The notes: generated from the sequence alone by a model not told the origin. DNA of 10,851 nt from an uncultured Bacteroides sp. (GCA_902472795.1 CABROZ010000078.1:1-10851), one strand, 5' to 3'; positions 1 through 7,867 are shown, numbered from the stretch's first letter. Program-made: numbers and translations.

Positions 1-1
1 A

Positions 2-652
2 GCAACAGAAGGTGGTATTCACAAGGAATTGAAGACGAAGTTTATCGAAGGTTCTGCATTCTTCATGAGTTTCGTTGCTATTGCATTGGTTATCGGTCTT
101 GCATTCTGCATTGAACGTATCATTTATCTGAGTTTGGCTGAAATTAATACGAAGAAGTTCCTTGCTGCCATCGAAGCTGCTATGGAAAAAGGTGATGTAG
201 AAGCTGCTAAGGACATCGCTCGTAACACAAGAGGTCCTATCGCATCTATCTATTATCAAGGTCTGATGAGACTTGACCAAGGTTTGGATGTTGTTGAAAA
301 ATCAGTTGTATCTTACGGTGGCGTTCAGGCCGGTTATCTGGAAAAAGGTTGCTCTTGGATCACACTGTTCATCGCCATGGCACCGTCTTTGGGATTCTTG
401 GGTACTGTAATCGGTATGGTTCAGGCATTCGATAAGATCCAACAAGTAGGTGATATCTCTCCGACGGTTGTAGCAGGTGGTATGAAGGTGGCCTTGATTA
501 CTACTATCTTCGGTTTGATCGTTGCTTTGATTCTGCAGGTGTTCTACAACTATATCCTGACAAAGATTGAAGCTTTGACAAGTGAAATGGAAGACTCTTC
601 TGTTACACTGTTGGATATGGTTATTAAATATGAACTGAAATACAAAAAATAA
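2..652 (+). CDS. exbB: MotA/TolQ/ExbB proton channel family protein (5' end outside window)
   Basis: This is an inner-membrane proton-channel subunit that, with ExbD, uses the proton motive force to energise TonB-type transport or a related envelope process. The reading frame is open from base 2 with no credible start. The TTG at 29 is internal to an ongoing frame, so the true N-terminus lies upstream of the window. The visible part has three hydrophobic segments: one near the start of the window (AFFMSFVAIALVIGLAF), a second around PSLGFLGTVIGMVQAF, and a third around ALITTIFGLIVALILQV. The last two are the conserved paired channel helices of the family and carry the small and Thr residues expected to line the proton path. 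A cytoplasmic loop of about 100 residues separates the first and second helices, as in ExbB/TolQ. A membrane-protein gene follows after 15 bases, then two exbD genes. ExbB is preferred over TolQ or MotA because of the two exbD genes, but the partner TonB is not visible here. Confidence 0.9.
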   Translation, partial: ATEGGIHKELKTKFIEGSAFFMSFVAIALVIGLAFCIERIIYLSLAEINTKKFLAAIEAAMEKGDVEAAKDIARNTRGPIASIYYQGLMRLDQGLDVVEKSVVSYGGVQAGYLEKGCSWITLFIAMAPSLGFLGTVIGMVQAFDKIQQVGDISPTVVAGGMKVALITTIFGLIVALILQVFYNYILTKIEALTSEMEDSSVTLLDMVIKYELKYKK

Positions 653-667
653 TAATATATCTGCGAT

Positions 668-1150
668 ATGAAAATTAAAATTCAAAAAGTTTCAGGTAGT
701 GTACTATTAGTAATGCTTCTCATTACGGTGGTAATACTGGGACTCTTCTTCTTCGGAGGGGAAACTCCGGTAGCCGAACGGGTGGTCGCAGATACTTCTA
801 TGTCAGAACCTGCACAGACAGACGCACTGATTTATTGGATGTATATTTTGCTTGCTATTACTATACTTATCACAATATTAGGTGCTATCTTCCAGTTTGG
901 AGCTAAGTTCGTTGAATCTCCTAAATCAGCGATTAGATCCTTGGTTGGGCTTATTTTGATAGTTTTGCTGTTGGTTGTGACCTATTCAGCTGGTAGTGAT
1001 GTTCCCTTGGTAATACCAGGTTATGAAGGTACGGAAAACGTGCCGTTCTGGTTGAAGATTACTGATATGTTCTTGTATTCTACTTACATCATGATGGCAG
1101 TGCTCGTCCTGCTGATTGTAGGTTTCGGAATTGCGAAGAAATTTAAATAA
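668..1150 (+). CDS. Four-helix membrane protein of unknown function within the exb operon
   Basis: I do not recognise a named family for this 160-aa protein. It begins with a basic N-terminus (MKIKIQKVSG) and shows four hydrophobic segments at about residues 11-30, 56-78, 90-108 and 133-155. It ends with a basic tail (AKKFK), which predicts both termini in the cytoplasm. Two short polar loops, at about 31-55 and 109-132, would then face the periplasm. No enzymatic motif, cysteine pair or lipobox is visible. The gene sits 15 bases after exbB and 16 bases before the first exbD, on the same strand. It is therefore almost certainly co-transcribed with them, and may assemble with the ExbB-ExbD complex or help its assembly; that role is inferred from position only. 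The start ATG at 668 is the first in frame after the exbB stop. Confidence 0.85.
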   Translation: MKIKIQKVSGSVLLVMLLITVVILGLFFFGGETPVAERVVADTSMSEPAQTDALIYWMYILLAITILITILGAIFQFGAKFVESPKSAIRSLVGLILIVLLLVVTYSAGSDVPLVIPGYEGTENVPFWLKITDMFLYSTYIMMAVLVLLIVGFGIAKKFK

Positions 1151-1152
1151 TT

Positions 1153-1158
1153 AGGGAG
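1153..1158 (+). promoter_or_regulatory. Shine-Dalgarno-like sequence for the first exbD
   Basis: AGGGAG lies 8 bases upstream of the ATG at 1167, in the short gap after the four-helix protein gene. A clear purine-rich site like this is uncommon in Bacteroidales genes. It supports the chosen start and suggests efficient translation of this ExbD. Confidence 0.5.
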
Positions 1159-1166
1159 TAGAAAAA

Positions 1167-1757
1167 ATGGCAAAAAGAAAAAGAAGTACACCCGAAATCA
1201 ACTCAAGTTCAACGGCTGACATGGCTTTCTTGCTGCTTATTTTCTTCTTGATCACGACTTCTATGGACACTGACCGTGGATTGGCAAGGCAGTTGCCGCC
1301 ACCGCCAGAGCAAGAACAAAAGAATGAAGATGTCAAGTTGAAGGAGCGTAATATATTGCAAGTCTTCTTGAACTTACAAGATCAGTTGATGTGTGGTAAT
1401 GACTATATTAGCGTTGATCAACTGCGTGATAGAGCTAAGGAATTCATTGCTAATCCGAATAACGATGAAAAACTTCCTGAAAAATATGCGGTAGAAGTAC
1501 CGTTTTTTGGAACGGTTCAGGTGACGGAAAAGCATGTTATTTCTTTGCGATGTGACCGTGGTACTTCTTACAAGGCATATATTGCTGTTCAGAATGAACT
1601 CGTTGCTGCATACAATGAGTTGCGTAACGAGGTAGCTCAGGAAAAATGGGGCAAAAATTATGCCGATTTGGATGAAGTACAACAAGAAGCAATTCGTAAA
1701 ATTTATCCTCAGGTGATTTCTGAGGCAGAACCTAAAAAATACGGAGAAAAGAAGTAA
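1167..1757 (+). CDS. exbD: Biopolymer transport protein ExbD (first, long form)
   Basis: ExbD is a single-pass inner-membrane subunit of the proton-driven ExbB-ExbD motor, with its C-terminal domain in the periplasm. The 196-aa product has a short basic N-terminus, then the family signature STADMAFLLLIFFLITTSM with the membrane-embedded aspartate at residue 18, equivalent to the essential proton-carrying Asp of ExbD/TolR. A proline-rich linker follows at about 43-48. The periplasmic domain contains a recognisable ExbD core (HVISLRCDRGTSYKAYIAVQ, about 123-142). It is longer than the roughly 140-residue enterobacterial ExbD because of an insert at about 77-120 and a charged C-terminal extension after about residue 155. 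Two cysteines, C76 and C129, lie in the periplasmic part and could form a disulfide. The stop overlaps the start of the next exbD by one base, indicating translational coupling. Confidence 0.92.
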   Translation: MAKRKRSTPEINSSSTADMAFLLLIFFLITTSMDTDRGLARQLPPPPEQEQKNEDVKLKERNILQVFLNLQDQLMCGNDYISVDQLRDRAKEFIANPNNDEKLPEKYAVEVPFFGTVQVTEKHVISLRCDRGTSYKAYIAVQNELVAAYNELRNEVAQEKWGKNYADLDEVQQEAIRKIYPQVISEAEPKKYGEKK

Positions 1758-2221
1758 TGGGAAAATTTAGTAAATCAGGTAAACGCGGAATGCCGGCGTT
1801 GAACACTTCTTCTCTGCCAGACCTTATCTTCTCACTGTTGTTCTTCTTTATGATTGTAACAACAATGCGTGAGGTAACATTGAAGGTTGAGTTTAAGGTT
1901 CCGCAAGCTACGGAATTGGAAAAGTTGGAGAAGAAGTCGTTGGTTACGTTTATCTATGTAGGAAAGCCTACAGCCGAGTTCCGCAAGAAACTCGGTAACG
2001 AGAGTCGTATCCAGTTGAATGACAGCTATGCTGAGGTTTCTGAGATTCAAGATTACATCAATGGTGAACGTGCCAGTATGAAAGAATCTGATCAGCCTTT
2101 TATGACTGTTTCCTTGAAAGTTGACCAAGATACCAAAATGGGTATTGTGACCGATATCAAGGAGGCTCTTCGTAAAGCTTATGCATTGAAGATTAACTAT
2201 TCTGCGCAGCTGCGTCAGTAA
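1757..2221 (+). CDS. exbD: Biopolymer transport protein ExbD (second, short form)
   Basis: This is a second ExbD-family subunit of 154 aa, close to the usual family length. A basic N-terminus is followed by the signature segment NTSSLPDLIFSLLFFFMIVT, with the membrane aspartate at residue 22, then a periplasmic domain. The core near the C-terminus (MTVSLKVDQDTKMGIVTDIK, about 115-134) fits the ExbD substrate/TonB-binding fold. It differs clearly in sequence from the ExbD just upstream, so this is an old paralogous pair and not a recent duplication. Its ATG at 1757 overlaps the upstream stop (TAATG), which supports this start and coupled translation at a fixed ratio. ExbD works as a dimer inside an ExbB pentamer, so the two proteins may form a heterodimer; this is inferred, not shown. 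A terminator follows 23 bases after the stop. Confidence 0.92.
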   Translation: MGKFSKSGKRGMPALNTSSLPDLIFSLLFFFMIVTTMREVTLKVEFKVPQATELEKLEKKSLVTFIYVGKPTAEFRKKLGNESRIQLNDSYAEVSEIQDYINGERASMKESDQPFMTVSLKVDQDTKMGIVTDIKEALRKAYALKINYSAQLRQ

Positions 2222-2240
2222 TAGCTAACTAACGGATATA

Positions 2241-2276
2241 AAAAGGTGGTGTATCTTTGTTACACCACCTTTTTTT
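2241..2276. terminator. Bidirectional rho-independent terminator ending the exb operon
   Basis: A perfect 9-bp stem, GGTGGTGTA (2245-2253) with TACACCACC (2261-2269), encloses a 7-base loop. A run of seven T follows on the + strand. On the - strand the complement of the upstream A run gives a T-rich tail, so the same hairpin can also stop transcripts coming from the GNAT gene at 2421. It lies 23 bases after the last exbD stop. Confidence 0.9.
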
Positions 2277-2345
2277 ATTTTTTTTCTCCTTTCTTTTCCT
2301 GTTTTAGGTTTAGAATTTGTGGAGTTCCTGACTTCTGTTTTTTTT

Positions 2346-2390
2346 CTAACTGGGAAAAAATATTTTGCCAGTTAGGCAGATATTTTTCCC
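2346..2390. repeat. Nested inverted repeats with two mutually exclusive hairpins
   Basis: CTAACTGG (2346-2353) pairs with CCAGTTAG (2368-2375), and the intervening bases contain a further AAAA/TTTT pairing, giving a near-continuous hairpin of 30 bases. The same DNA offers an alternative fold. GGGAAAAA plus TA (from 2352) pairs with TATTTTTCCC (2381-2390) with one extra A, around an internal GCC/GGC mini-stem. The two folds share bases, so they compete. Neither is followed by a T run suited to termination of the flanking genes. It lies between the operon terminator and the GNAT stop codon, so it would be in the 3' untranslated part of the GNAT transcript. Confidence 0.55.
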
Positions 2391-2420
2391 TAACTTGCAA
2401 GAATCTGGGTATATAATCGC

Positions 2421-2957
2421 CTAAAGATTTGCGTGATATACCTCTCGATGAATCAGACTTCTGATTTCATCATAATCCTTTGCACAATCCAATTCTCCAC
2501 GAATCATCAGATACATGGGGATAGGAGAACAGCCTGGCTTGTATGGCGGCTGGATATACTCTCTTTCCCACAGCTGAAATCCTTGTCTTTTATAGAATTC
2601 AATCCGACGTTTAGCCATCTCTTCTTTCGGCTTTTCTACTTCCAGAACGACGGGTGATTGTAATGTTTCGCAAAGCTTGTTGAGTACTGTTTTGCCGTAG
2701 CCTCCGTTTCGTTGGGTCGGATCGATTGCAAAATGCTCTATGTAATAGAATCGTCCGAAGTCCCAATACGTAATGAAGCCTACGGGGGTGGTATCATTCA
2801 GTATAATGTTGTTGCAGAAGAGTGGATGCGTATCAGTAAATTGCCTTTCTTCTTCCAAATCGCGGTATTCGTCTGTGGGGAAAGCGATTGTCATCAGTTG
2901 TTCCATATAGTTGTAATAGTCGGAACTGGAGTCGGTGATACGTTGAAATGTGATCAT
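2421..2957 (-). CDS. GNAT-family N-acetyltransferase
   Basis: This protein should transfer an acetyl group from acetyl-CoA to an amine on a small molecule or protein; the substrate cannot be told from sequence. The 178-aa length is normal for a single GNAT domain. The acetyl-CoA binding motif A is visible at about residues 72-96 (EHFAIDPTQRNGGYGKTVLN), with the pyrophosphate-binding R83-x-x-G86-x-G88 pattern. The later FYKRQGF segment (121-127) is the typical motif B helix and strand. There is no signal peptide, so it is cytoplasmic. It lies 67 bases downstream of the tetR-type gene on the same strand with no convincing promoter in the gap, so it may be read from the activase operon. A separate weak promoter cannot be excluded. 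The family call is firm; the operon link is inferred. Confidence 0.87.
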   Translation of the reverse strand: MITFQRITDSSSDYYNYMEQLMTIAFPTDEYRDLEEERQFTDTHPLFCNNIILNDTTPVGFITYWDFGRFYYIEHFAIDPTQRNGGYGKTVLNKLCETLQSPVVLEVEKPKEEMAKRRIEFYKRQGFQLWEREYIQPPYKPGCSPIPMYLMIRGELDCAKDYDEIRSLIHREVYHANL

Positions 2958-3024
2958 ACTGTATTTTTCTTAGTGAATATTATGGTATTGTTTTTGGTTT
3001 ACGTGTGGTTGGGGGACGTCGCAG

Positions 3025-3654
3025 CTATTGCTTGTCCACACTCAGCAGGTTTACCATCTGGCTTATGATGTAGGGCTTCCATTGTTGCAAGACGGTCTGG
3101 AATGTTTCTTCTTCTTCCATCATTGTTTTGACGACTAATCCTCTGGAGATAAACGGAAATGTTAAGGCACTGTAAAAGGTAAAGAATACAATGCGTAGCG
3201 GGACTTTCCGTATGTTTCCGTTAGCCATTTCCTCCTGCAGGCATTGCTTCAGTTCTTCAAAGAAATGCTCGACATTGAGGTTGGAAAAAGTCTTTATCAG
3301 AAAGTCTGTATCGCGGTTTATCTCCCTTGCCAGAAACAACGGCAGATACGGATTCTCTTGCAGTAGCTGATAGTACATGTCTATAATCTGTTCGACCCGT
3401 TGTGCAATTGTCTGGTCGCTCATCTGCATGATATTCAGAAAGCGGGGAATAATAGAGTCGATGATCATGCTGAATACAGCGTTGAACAGCTTGTCTTTCG
3501 TCCGGAAATAATAGTGCAGACCGGGACGGTTGATGCCGACCCGTTCTGCTATTTCGCTCATGCTGGCGTCAGTGTAGCCCTTTTCCATGAATACGTTTTT
3601 GGCTACTACGATGATTCTTTCTTCCACGTTCGGATTATGGGTTTCTGCAGGCAT
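3025..3654 (-). CDS. TetR/AcrR-family transcriptional regulator
   Basis: This is a 209-aa one-domain DNA-binding regulator of standard TetR length. The N-terminal region shows the family pattern: helix 1 (IIVVAKNVFMEKGYTDASMS), then the helix-turn-helix at about residues 31-52 (SEIAERVGINRPGLHYYFRT) followed by KDKLFNAVF. The C-terminal two thirds is a predicted helical ligand-binding and dimerisation domain with no obvious ligand clue. The ATG at 3654 is only 7 bases downstream of the stop codon of the 1399-aa activase gene, so the two are co-transcribed. TetR proteins usually repress adjacent genes and release DNA on binding a small molecule, so autorepression of the activase operon through its upstream promoter is the simplest inference. 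An acyl-CoA or organic acid ligand would fit the neighbour but is speculative. Confidence 0.92.
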   Translation of the reverse strand: MPAETHNPNVEERIIVVAKNVFMEKGYTDASMSEIAERVGINRPGLHYYFRTKDKLFNAVFSMIIDSIIPRFLNIMQMSDQTIAQRVEQIIDMYYQLLQENPYLPLFLAREINRDTDFLIKTFSNLNVEHFFEELKQCLQEEMANGNIRKVPLRIVFFTFYSALTFPFISRGLVVKTMMEEEETFQTVLQQWKPYIISQMVNLLSVDKQ

Positions 3655-3661
3655 GGTTTCT

Positions 3662-6600
3662 TTATTTTAAGTGGTCAATGAACAGCAGAAGTCGATTCGT
3701 AATGTTGACGTCGCTTACACCACTGTCAAAATCGAGAGACAGCAGGTTCAGTTCGGGGAAGAACGACTTGATCCGTTTCTCTATACCCTTGGAAACAATA
3801 TGGTTGGCAATGCATCCGAATGGCTGTAAGCTGACAACGTTGTAGATGCCCTGTCGTGCGTATGACATGATTTCGGCCGGCAGTAGCCAACCCTCACCGA
3901 ATTGCGCATTCAGCGAGATGACCTTTCCAGCTTCGCCTGCTTCTTCGAAAATGTCTTTGAAAGGCAGGAAGTAGCGGAATTCTGCTCCTACTTTGTTGAA
4001 CTTCTCGATTTGTTTGCCTACAATCTTATAGGCAGCCTTGTAAACGATGTCAGGTAATACCTGTTGTTGAATGCAGGACTCTACCCTGACTTTCCGGTTT
4101 ACAAAGTTCTGCATGAAGAAGTCACAGAGTACCGACGGAACCACTTCGATGCCTCTCTCTATCAGCCAGTCTATCACATGCTTATGGGCGAATGGGTTGA
4201 ACTTCAGGAAGATTTCGCCTACCACGCCTACTTGGGGACAATCGATGTCGCGGCATATGTTGTTGAATTCCTTGGCGGCTTGCGACAGGTATTCTGGCAG
4301 TTCCTTGGTCCGGTATTCACGTATCAGTCTTTCGCCTTCGTGCAGGTATTTGTCGCGCAGGTGTGCGGCCTGACCCGGTTTCTTCTCGCGTACGGCAGCA
4401 GCATAGTAGAACTTGGCGATGCAATCACTGTATAAGATAGTGCGCAAGGCTACCGGCAGCATTTTCAGCCAGTTCACTTTGAATCCTGGCTGCCTGCTGT
4501 CCAAGGAGTTGCCGAATGTCAGTGAAATGACGGGTGTCGAAGGATAGCCTGCTTCTTCGAGTGCCTTCTTTATCAGGGGGATATAATTGCTGGCACGGCA
4601 TTGTCCTCCGGTCTGTGTCATGGCAACAATGGTTTGCTCGGGAGCGTACTTGCCGCTTTTGAAGGCTTTGATTACGTCGCCTACAATCAGTGTGGCGGGG
4701 TAGCAAACTTCATTGTTGGCATACTTCAGTCCCCATTCACAGGATTCTGTGTTGCTGAGCGGAAGGTTGTCCACATCGTATCCGGCCAACTGCATGGCGG
4801 CCGGGATCAGAGGGGAGATAAATGGAGTGAAGTAGGGCACCAGGATCTTTTTGGTGCGCAGGTCATTGGAAGTAACTGTTGCCGGTGCAAAGTTCCTGGG
4901 AGTTGTTAGGTCGGAAGCGTTGTATTCATGGAACAGTTTCATGCTTTCGATCAGTGAGCGGACACGCAGTTTCATTGAACCGATGTTGTTGATGTCATCC
5001 AGCTTGAGCAGGGTGAAGGTCTTTCCGTTGCGTATCAGTACGTCGCGCACTTCATCTACCAGAAAAGCATCGGGACCGCAACCGAACGAGGTCATTTCAA
5101 CAAACTGCACATCGCTGCCCTGCGTCACACTCCATTGGGCCGCTTTTAAGATACGGTTCGGGTACGACCATTGCGGCAGGAAGTGGATATCGTTTTCGAC
5201 CTGTGCGGTCTGTTCGCGGACAATGTCGTCTGTGATGACGTTGATGCCCATATCAGACAGTATTTCCGAGATTTTGTGTTGAATCAGGGTGTCTGTATGG
5301 TAAGGGCGTCCGGCCAATAGAATGGCCCAACGTTTCTCTTTTTTAGTTTGTTCCAGCAGCTGTTTGTTGTAGGTTGCCAGGGTATGTGCATATTCCTCTT
5401 GTGCCCTGATGGCTTTGTCCATGGCTTCTTTGACGGTGTTTTCACCGACTCCCAGTCCTTTCAGATACTTGATGCATTGCTTGTACAGCAGTTTAGGATC
5501 TTTGAACGAGATGGCTGGTGAGTCGATGGGGATTCCCGAGTTCTGGACACTTTTTATCACTTCCGAATAGCCGGTTACGATGGGGCAGTTGTAGCTGTTC
5601 TGTTCATCGCCTTTTCGTTCGAAGATGACAAAAGGCAGGAAGATACGGTCAACTTTCCGGTCAATCAGGTTTTGTACATGAGCGTGTACCAACTTGGCCG
5701 GAAAGCAGATGTTGTCTGACATTACCATGCGTGCGTTGCGCTCGTATGCACGGAAATCCGACTCGTCGGACAGGCAAACCTGAATGCCGCATGCGGTGAA
5801 CAGTGCGTGCCAGAAGGGGAAGTTCTCGTACATGTTCAGGCTGCGGGGGATGCCGAGTGTCAGTAGCGGATGCTCCACTTGTTCTTGGGCGCGTCCGAAG
5901 AGCAGTCCGTTTTTGAAGCGGTAGGCATTCTCGCCCGGTTGTTCTTTGGAACCGTTGGTGAATACTTTCTCGCACCGGTTGCCCGAATAGTAATCTTTCC
6001 CGTTGGCAAAGCGGTAACGGAATACCTGGCATTGATTGTTGCAGCCTTTGCAGTGCAGTTCGTGCGTCGAGTAGTCGGCTTGCAACAGCATATTGTCCAA
6101 CGTGACATCGGTATTGCTGTAGTGTTGTGCATAAAGGGCACAGCCGAAGGCACCCATCAGTTCGGGGATATCGCAACGGATGACCTCCGTCTCGGTCAGT
6201 CGTTCCAGAGCACGTACCACGGCATCGTTGCGCATGGTTCCGCCTTGCACAACGATGTGATGTCCCAGTTCCGAAACATCTTTCAGTTTCAGTACCTTAT
6301 ACAGGCAGTTTTTAACGACGGAATAGGCCAGTCCGGCAGCAATGTCGTCAACGGTTGCTCCTTCGCGCAGAACCTGTTTTACCTTGGAGTTCATAAACAC
6401 CGTGCATCTGGAGCCCAAGTCGCTGGGTTGCGACGAATGGCAGGCGGCTAACGAGAAGTCGTGTGCCGTGTATCCCAATGTGTTGGCAAAGGTTTCGATG
6501 AAAGAACCGCATCCCGAAGAACAGGCTTCGTTAATTTCGATGCGGTTGATGATGCCGTTGTCAACGAATATAGCTTTCATGTCCTGACCACCGATGTCGA

Positions 6601-7861
6601 GGATAAAGGAAACGTCTTTATCCAAATAGTGGGCGGCAACGTAGTGGGCGATGGTCTCTACAATGCCCGTATTGAGCTGGAACGCTGCTTTAATCAGGTC
6701 CTCACCGTAGCCGGTTGAACAGCTGCCCTTGATGTTCAGGGTGGTGTGGTGCGCTGCACATTGCTCCTTAAGCTGATTCAGTCCTTCGGCCACAGTCTCT
6801 ATGGCGTGTCCGCCATTGGGTTTATAGTAAGTGAACAGAATGTTGCGGTCGGTGTCGATAGCCACAATTTTGGTGGTCGTCGAACCGGAGTCGATGCCTA
6901 TAAACACATCCTGTTTTCCCGGCTTCAGCTCTGTCCTGCCCAATTGGTGAGTGGATATTCGCTTTGTCCAGCTTGCATAGTCTGTACGGTCGGCAAAAAT
7001 CGGTTTCAGTCGGCACGAATTGTAGTTCTGATTCGTTTCAGAAGCCAGCCGCTTTATCAATTCAGACAGTTTGTAGGTTTCATCCTTCTCGCTTCTGGAC
7101 AGGGCTGCTCCTGTGGCAGGCAACAGTGTTCCTTCTTTGGGCAGAACCATTTCGTCATCGCGCAAGTGCATGTATTCGGCAAAGGCTTTGCGCAGGGCAG
7201 GTATGAAGGTCAGCGGACCGCCACAAAACAGAATGGGTGCCTTGATGTCCCATCCGTGGGCTAAGGTAATGATGGTCTGTACGGCCACGGCATGAAAGAT
7301 GGAGGCTGCAATGTCTTCGCGACTGACATTTTTGGCTACCAGGTTCTGAATATCGGTTTTGCAGAAGACTCCGCAGCGTGAGGCTATCGGGTAAACACGT
7401 TTTGCTTTCAGTGCCAGCTGATTCAGTTGGTCCACATCCGTTCCCAGAATGACCGCCATTTGGTCGATGAAGGCGCCTGTACCTCCCGCACAGTTGCCGT
7501 TCATGCGCAGATCGGCCGCTTCGCCATGTTCGAAGAATACGATTTTGGCATCTTCACCACCGATGTCTATCATCGAGGCAACGTTGGGGTAGTCTTTTTG
7601 GATGGCTCGGGTAGCGGCAACCACTTCTTGAATGAATGGTAACGAATGGCGTTCGGACATTCCCATGCCTACCGAACCGGTTATGCAAATGCTGACATCG
7701 GCATCACCTTTCTCCTGTAATAACTCATTGAGCGTATCTATTACGACTTCCCGGGCTTTTGCGTGATGTCTTTTATATCTTGAAAACAATTCATTCTCCT
7801 GCTCGTCCAATGCCACGATTTTGACGGTTGTCGAGCCTACATCAATACCTATTTTAAACAT
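3662..7861 (-). CDS. Fused tandem acyl-CoA dehydratase activase with HgdB-like C-terminal region
   Basis: This 1399-aa protein belongs to the 2-hydroxyacyl-CoA dehydratase activator superfamily (HgdC/BcrAD/BadFG ATPases). In those systems an ATP-driven [4Fe-4S] protein injects one electron into a partner dehydratase or reductase. Two complete ASKHA ATPase domains occur in one chain. Domain 1 (about 1-260) has GIDVGSTT, DIGGEDAK, NGNCAGGTG with C124, and SRCGVF with C163. Domain 2 (about 318-582) has GIDSGSTT, DIGGQDMK, NEACSSGCG with C447, and SRCTVF with C486. These Cys pairs match the residues that hold the bridging cluster in homodimeric HgdC. A Cys-rich linker follows (C604, C607, C611, C630). 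The rest (about 665-1399) resembles DUF2229 and HgdB-type dehydratase regions, with conserved segments such as LLAGRPYH, SFGCGPDAF, NEVCYP and TGGQCRASNY. Large fusions of this kind are known in Bacteroidetes and anaerobes, usually with no assigned substrate. There is no signal peptide. The ATG at 7861 follows a promoter-like site; tetR follows after 7 bases. Confidence 0.88.
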   Translation of the reverse strand: MFKIGIDVGSTTVKIVALDEQENELFSRYKRHHAKAREVVIDTLNELLQEKGDADVSICITGSVGMGMSERHSLPFIQEVVAATRAIQKDYPNVASMIDIGGEDAKIVFFEHGEAADLRMNGNCAGGTGAFIDQMAVILGTDVDQLNQLALKAKRVYPIASRCGVFCKTDIQNLVAKNVSREDIAASIFHAVAVQTIITLAHGWDIKAPILFCGGPLTFIPALRKAFAEYMHLRDDEMVLPKEGTLLPATGAALSRSEKDETYKLSELIKRLASETNQNYNSCRLKPIFADRTDYASWTKRISTHQLGRTELKPGKQDVFIGIDSGSTTTKIVAIDTDRNILFTYYKPNGGHAIETVAEGLNQLKEQCAAHHTTLNIKGSCSTGYGEDLIKAAFQLNTGIVETIAHYVAAHYLDKDVSFILDIGGQDMKAIFVDNGIINRIEINEACSSGCGSFIETFANTLGYTAHDFSLAACHSSQPSDLGSRCTVFMNSKVKQVLREGATVDDIAAGLAYSVVKNCLYKVLKLKDVSELGHHIVVQGGTMRNDAVVRALERLTETEVIRCDIPELMGAFGCALYAQHYSNTDVTLDNMLLQADYSTHELHCKGCNNQCQVFRYRFANGKDYYSGNRCEKVFTNGSKEQPGENAYRFKNGLLFGRAQEQVEHPLLTLGIPRSLNMYENFPFWHALFTACGIQVCLSDESDFRAYERNARMVMSDNICFPAKLVHAHVQNLIDRKVDRIFLPFVIFERKGDEQNSYNCPIVTGYSEVIKSVQNSGIPIDSPAISFKDPKLLYKQCIKYLKGLGVGENTVKEAMDKAIRAQEEYAHTLATYNKQLLEQTKKEKRWAILLAGRPYHTDTLIQHKISEILSDMGINVITDDIVREQTAQVENDIHFLPQWSYPNRILKAAQWSVTQGSDVQFVEMTSFGCGPDAFLVDEVRDVLIRNGKTFTLLKLDDINNIGSMKLRVRSLIESMKLFHEYNASDLTTPRNFAPATVTSNDLRTKKILVPYFTPFISPLIPAAMQLAGYDVDNLPLSNTESCEWGLKYANNEVCYPATLIVGDVIKAFKSGKYAPEQTIVAMTQTGGQCRASNYIPLIKKALEEAGYPSTPVISLTFGNSLDSRQPGFKVNWLKMLPVALRTILYSDCIAKFYYAAAVREKKPGQAAHLRDKYLHEGERLIREYRTKELPEYLSQAAKEFNNICRDIDCPQVGVVGEIFLKFNPFAHKHVIDWLIERGIEVVPSVLCDFFMQNFVNRKVRVESCIQQQVLPDIVYKAAYKIVGKQIEKFNKVGAEFRYFLPFKDIFEEAGEAGKVISLNAQFGEGWLLPAEIMSYARQGIYNVVSLQPFGCIANHIVSKGIEKRIKSFFPELNLLSLDFDSGVSDVNITNRLLLFIDHLK

Positions 7862-7867
7862 ATTTCT

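Noticed and set aside
29..31. TTG at 29 as the start of exbB
   Set aside because: The frame is open upstream to the window edge and the codon falls directly before the first membrane helix, so it is internal.
5661..6451. Long open frames on both strands inside the activase gene
   Set aside because: They overlap conserved ATPase and Cys motifs of the 1399-aa protein, show no family features and have low-complexity or arginine-rich composition typical of shadow frames.
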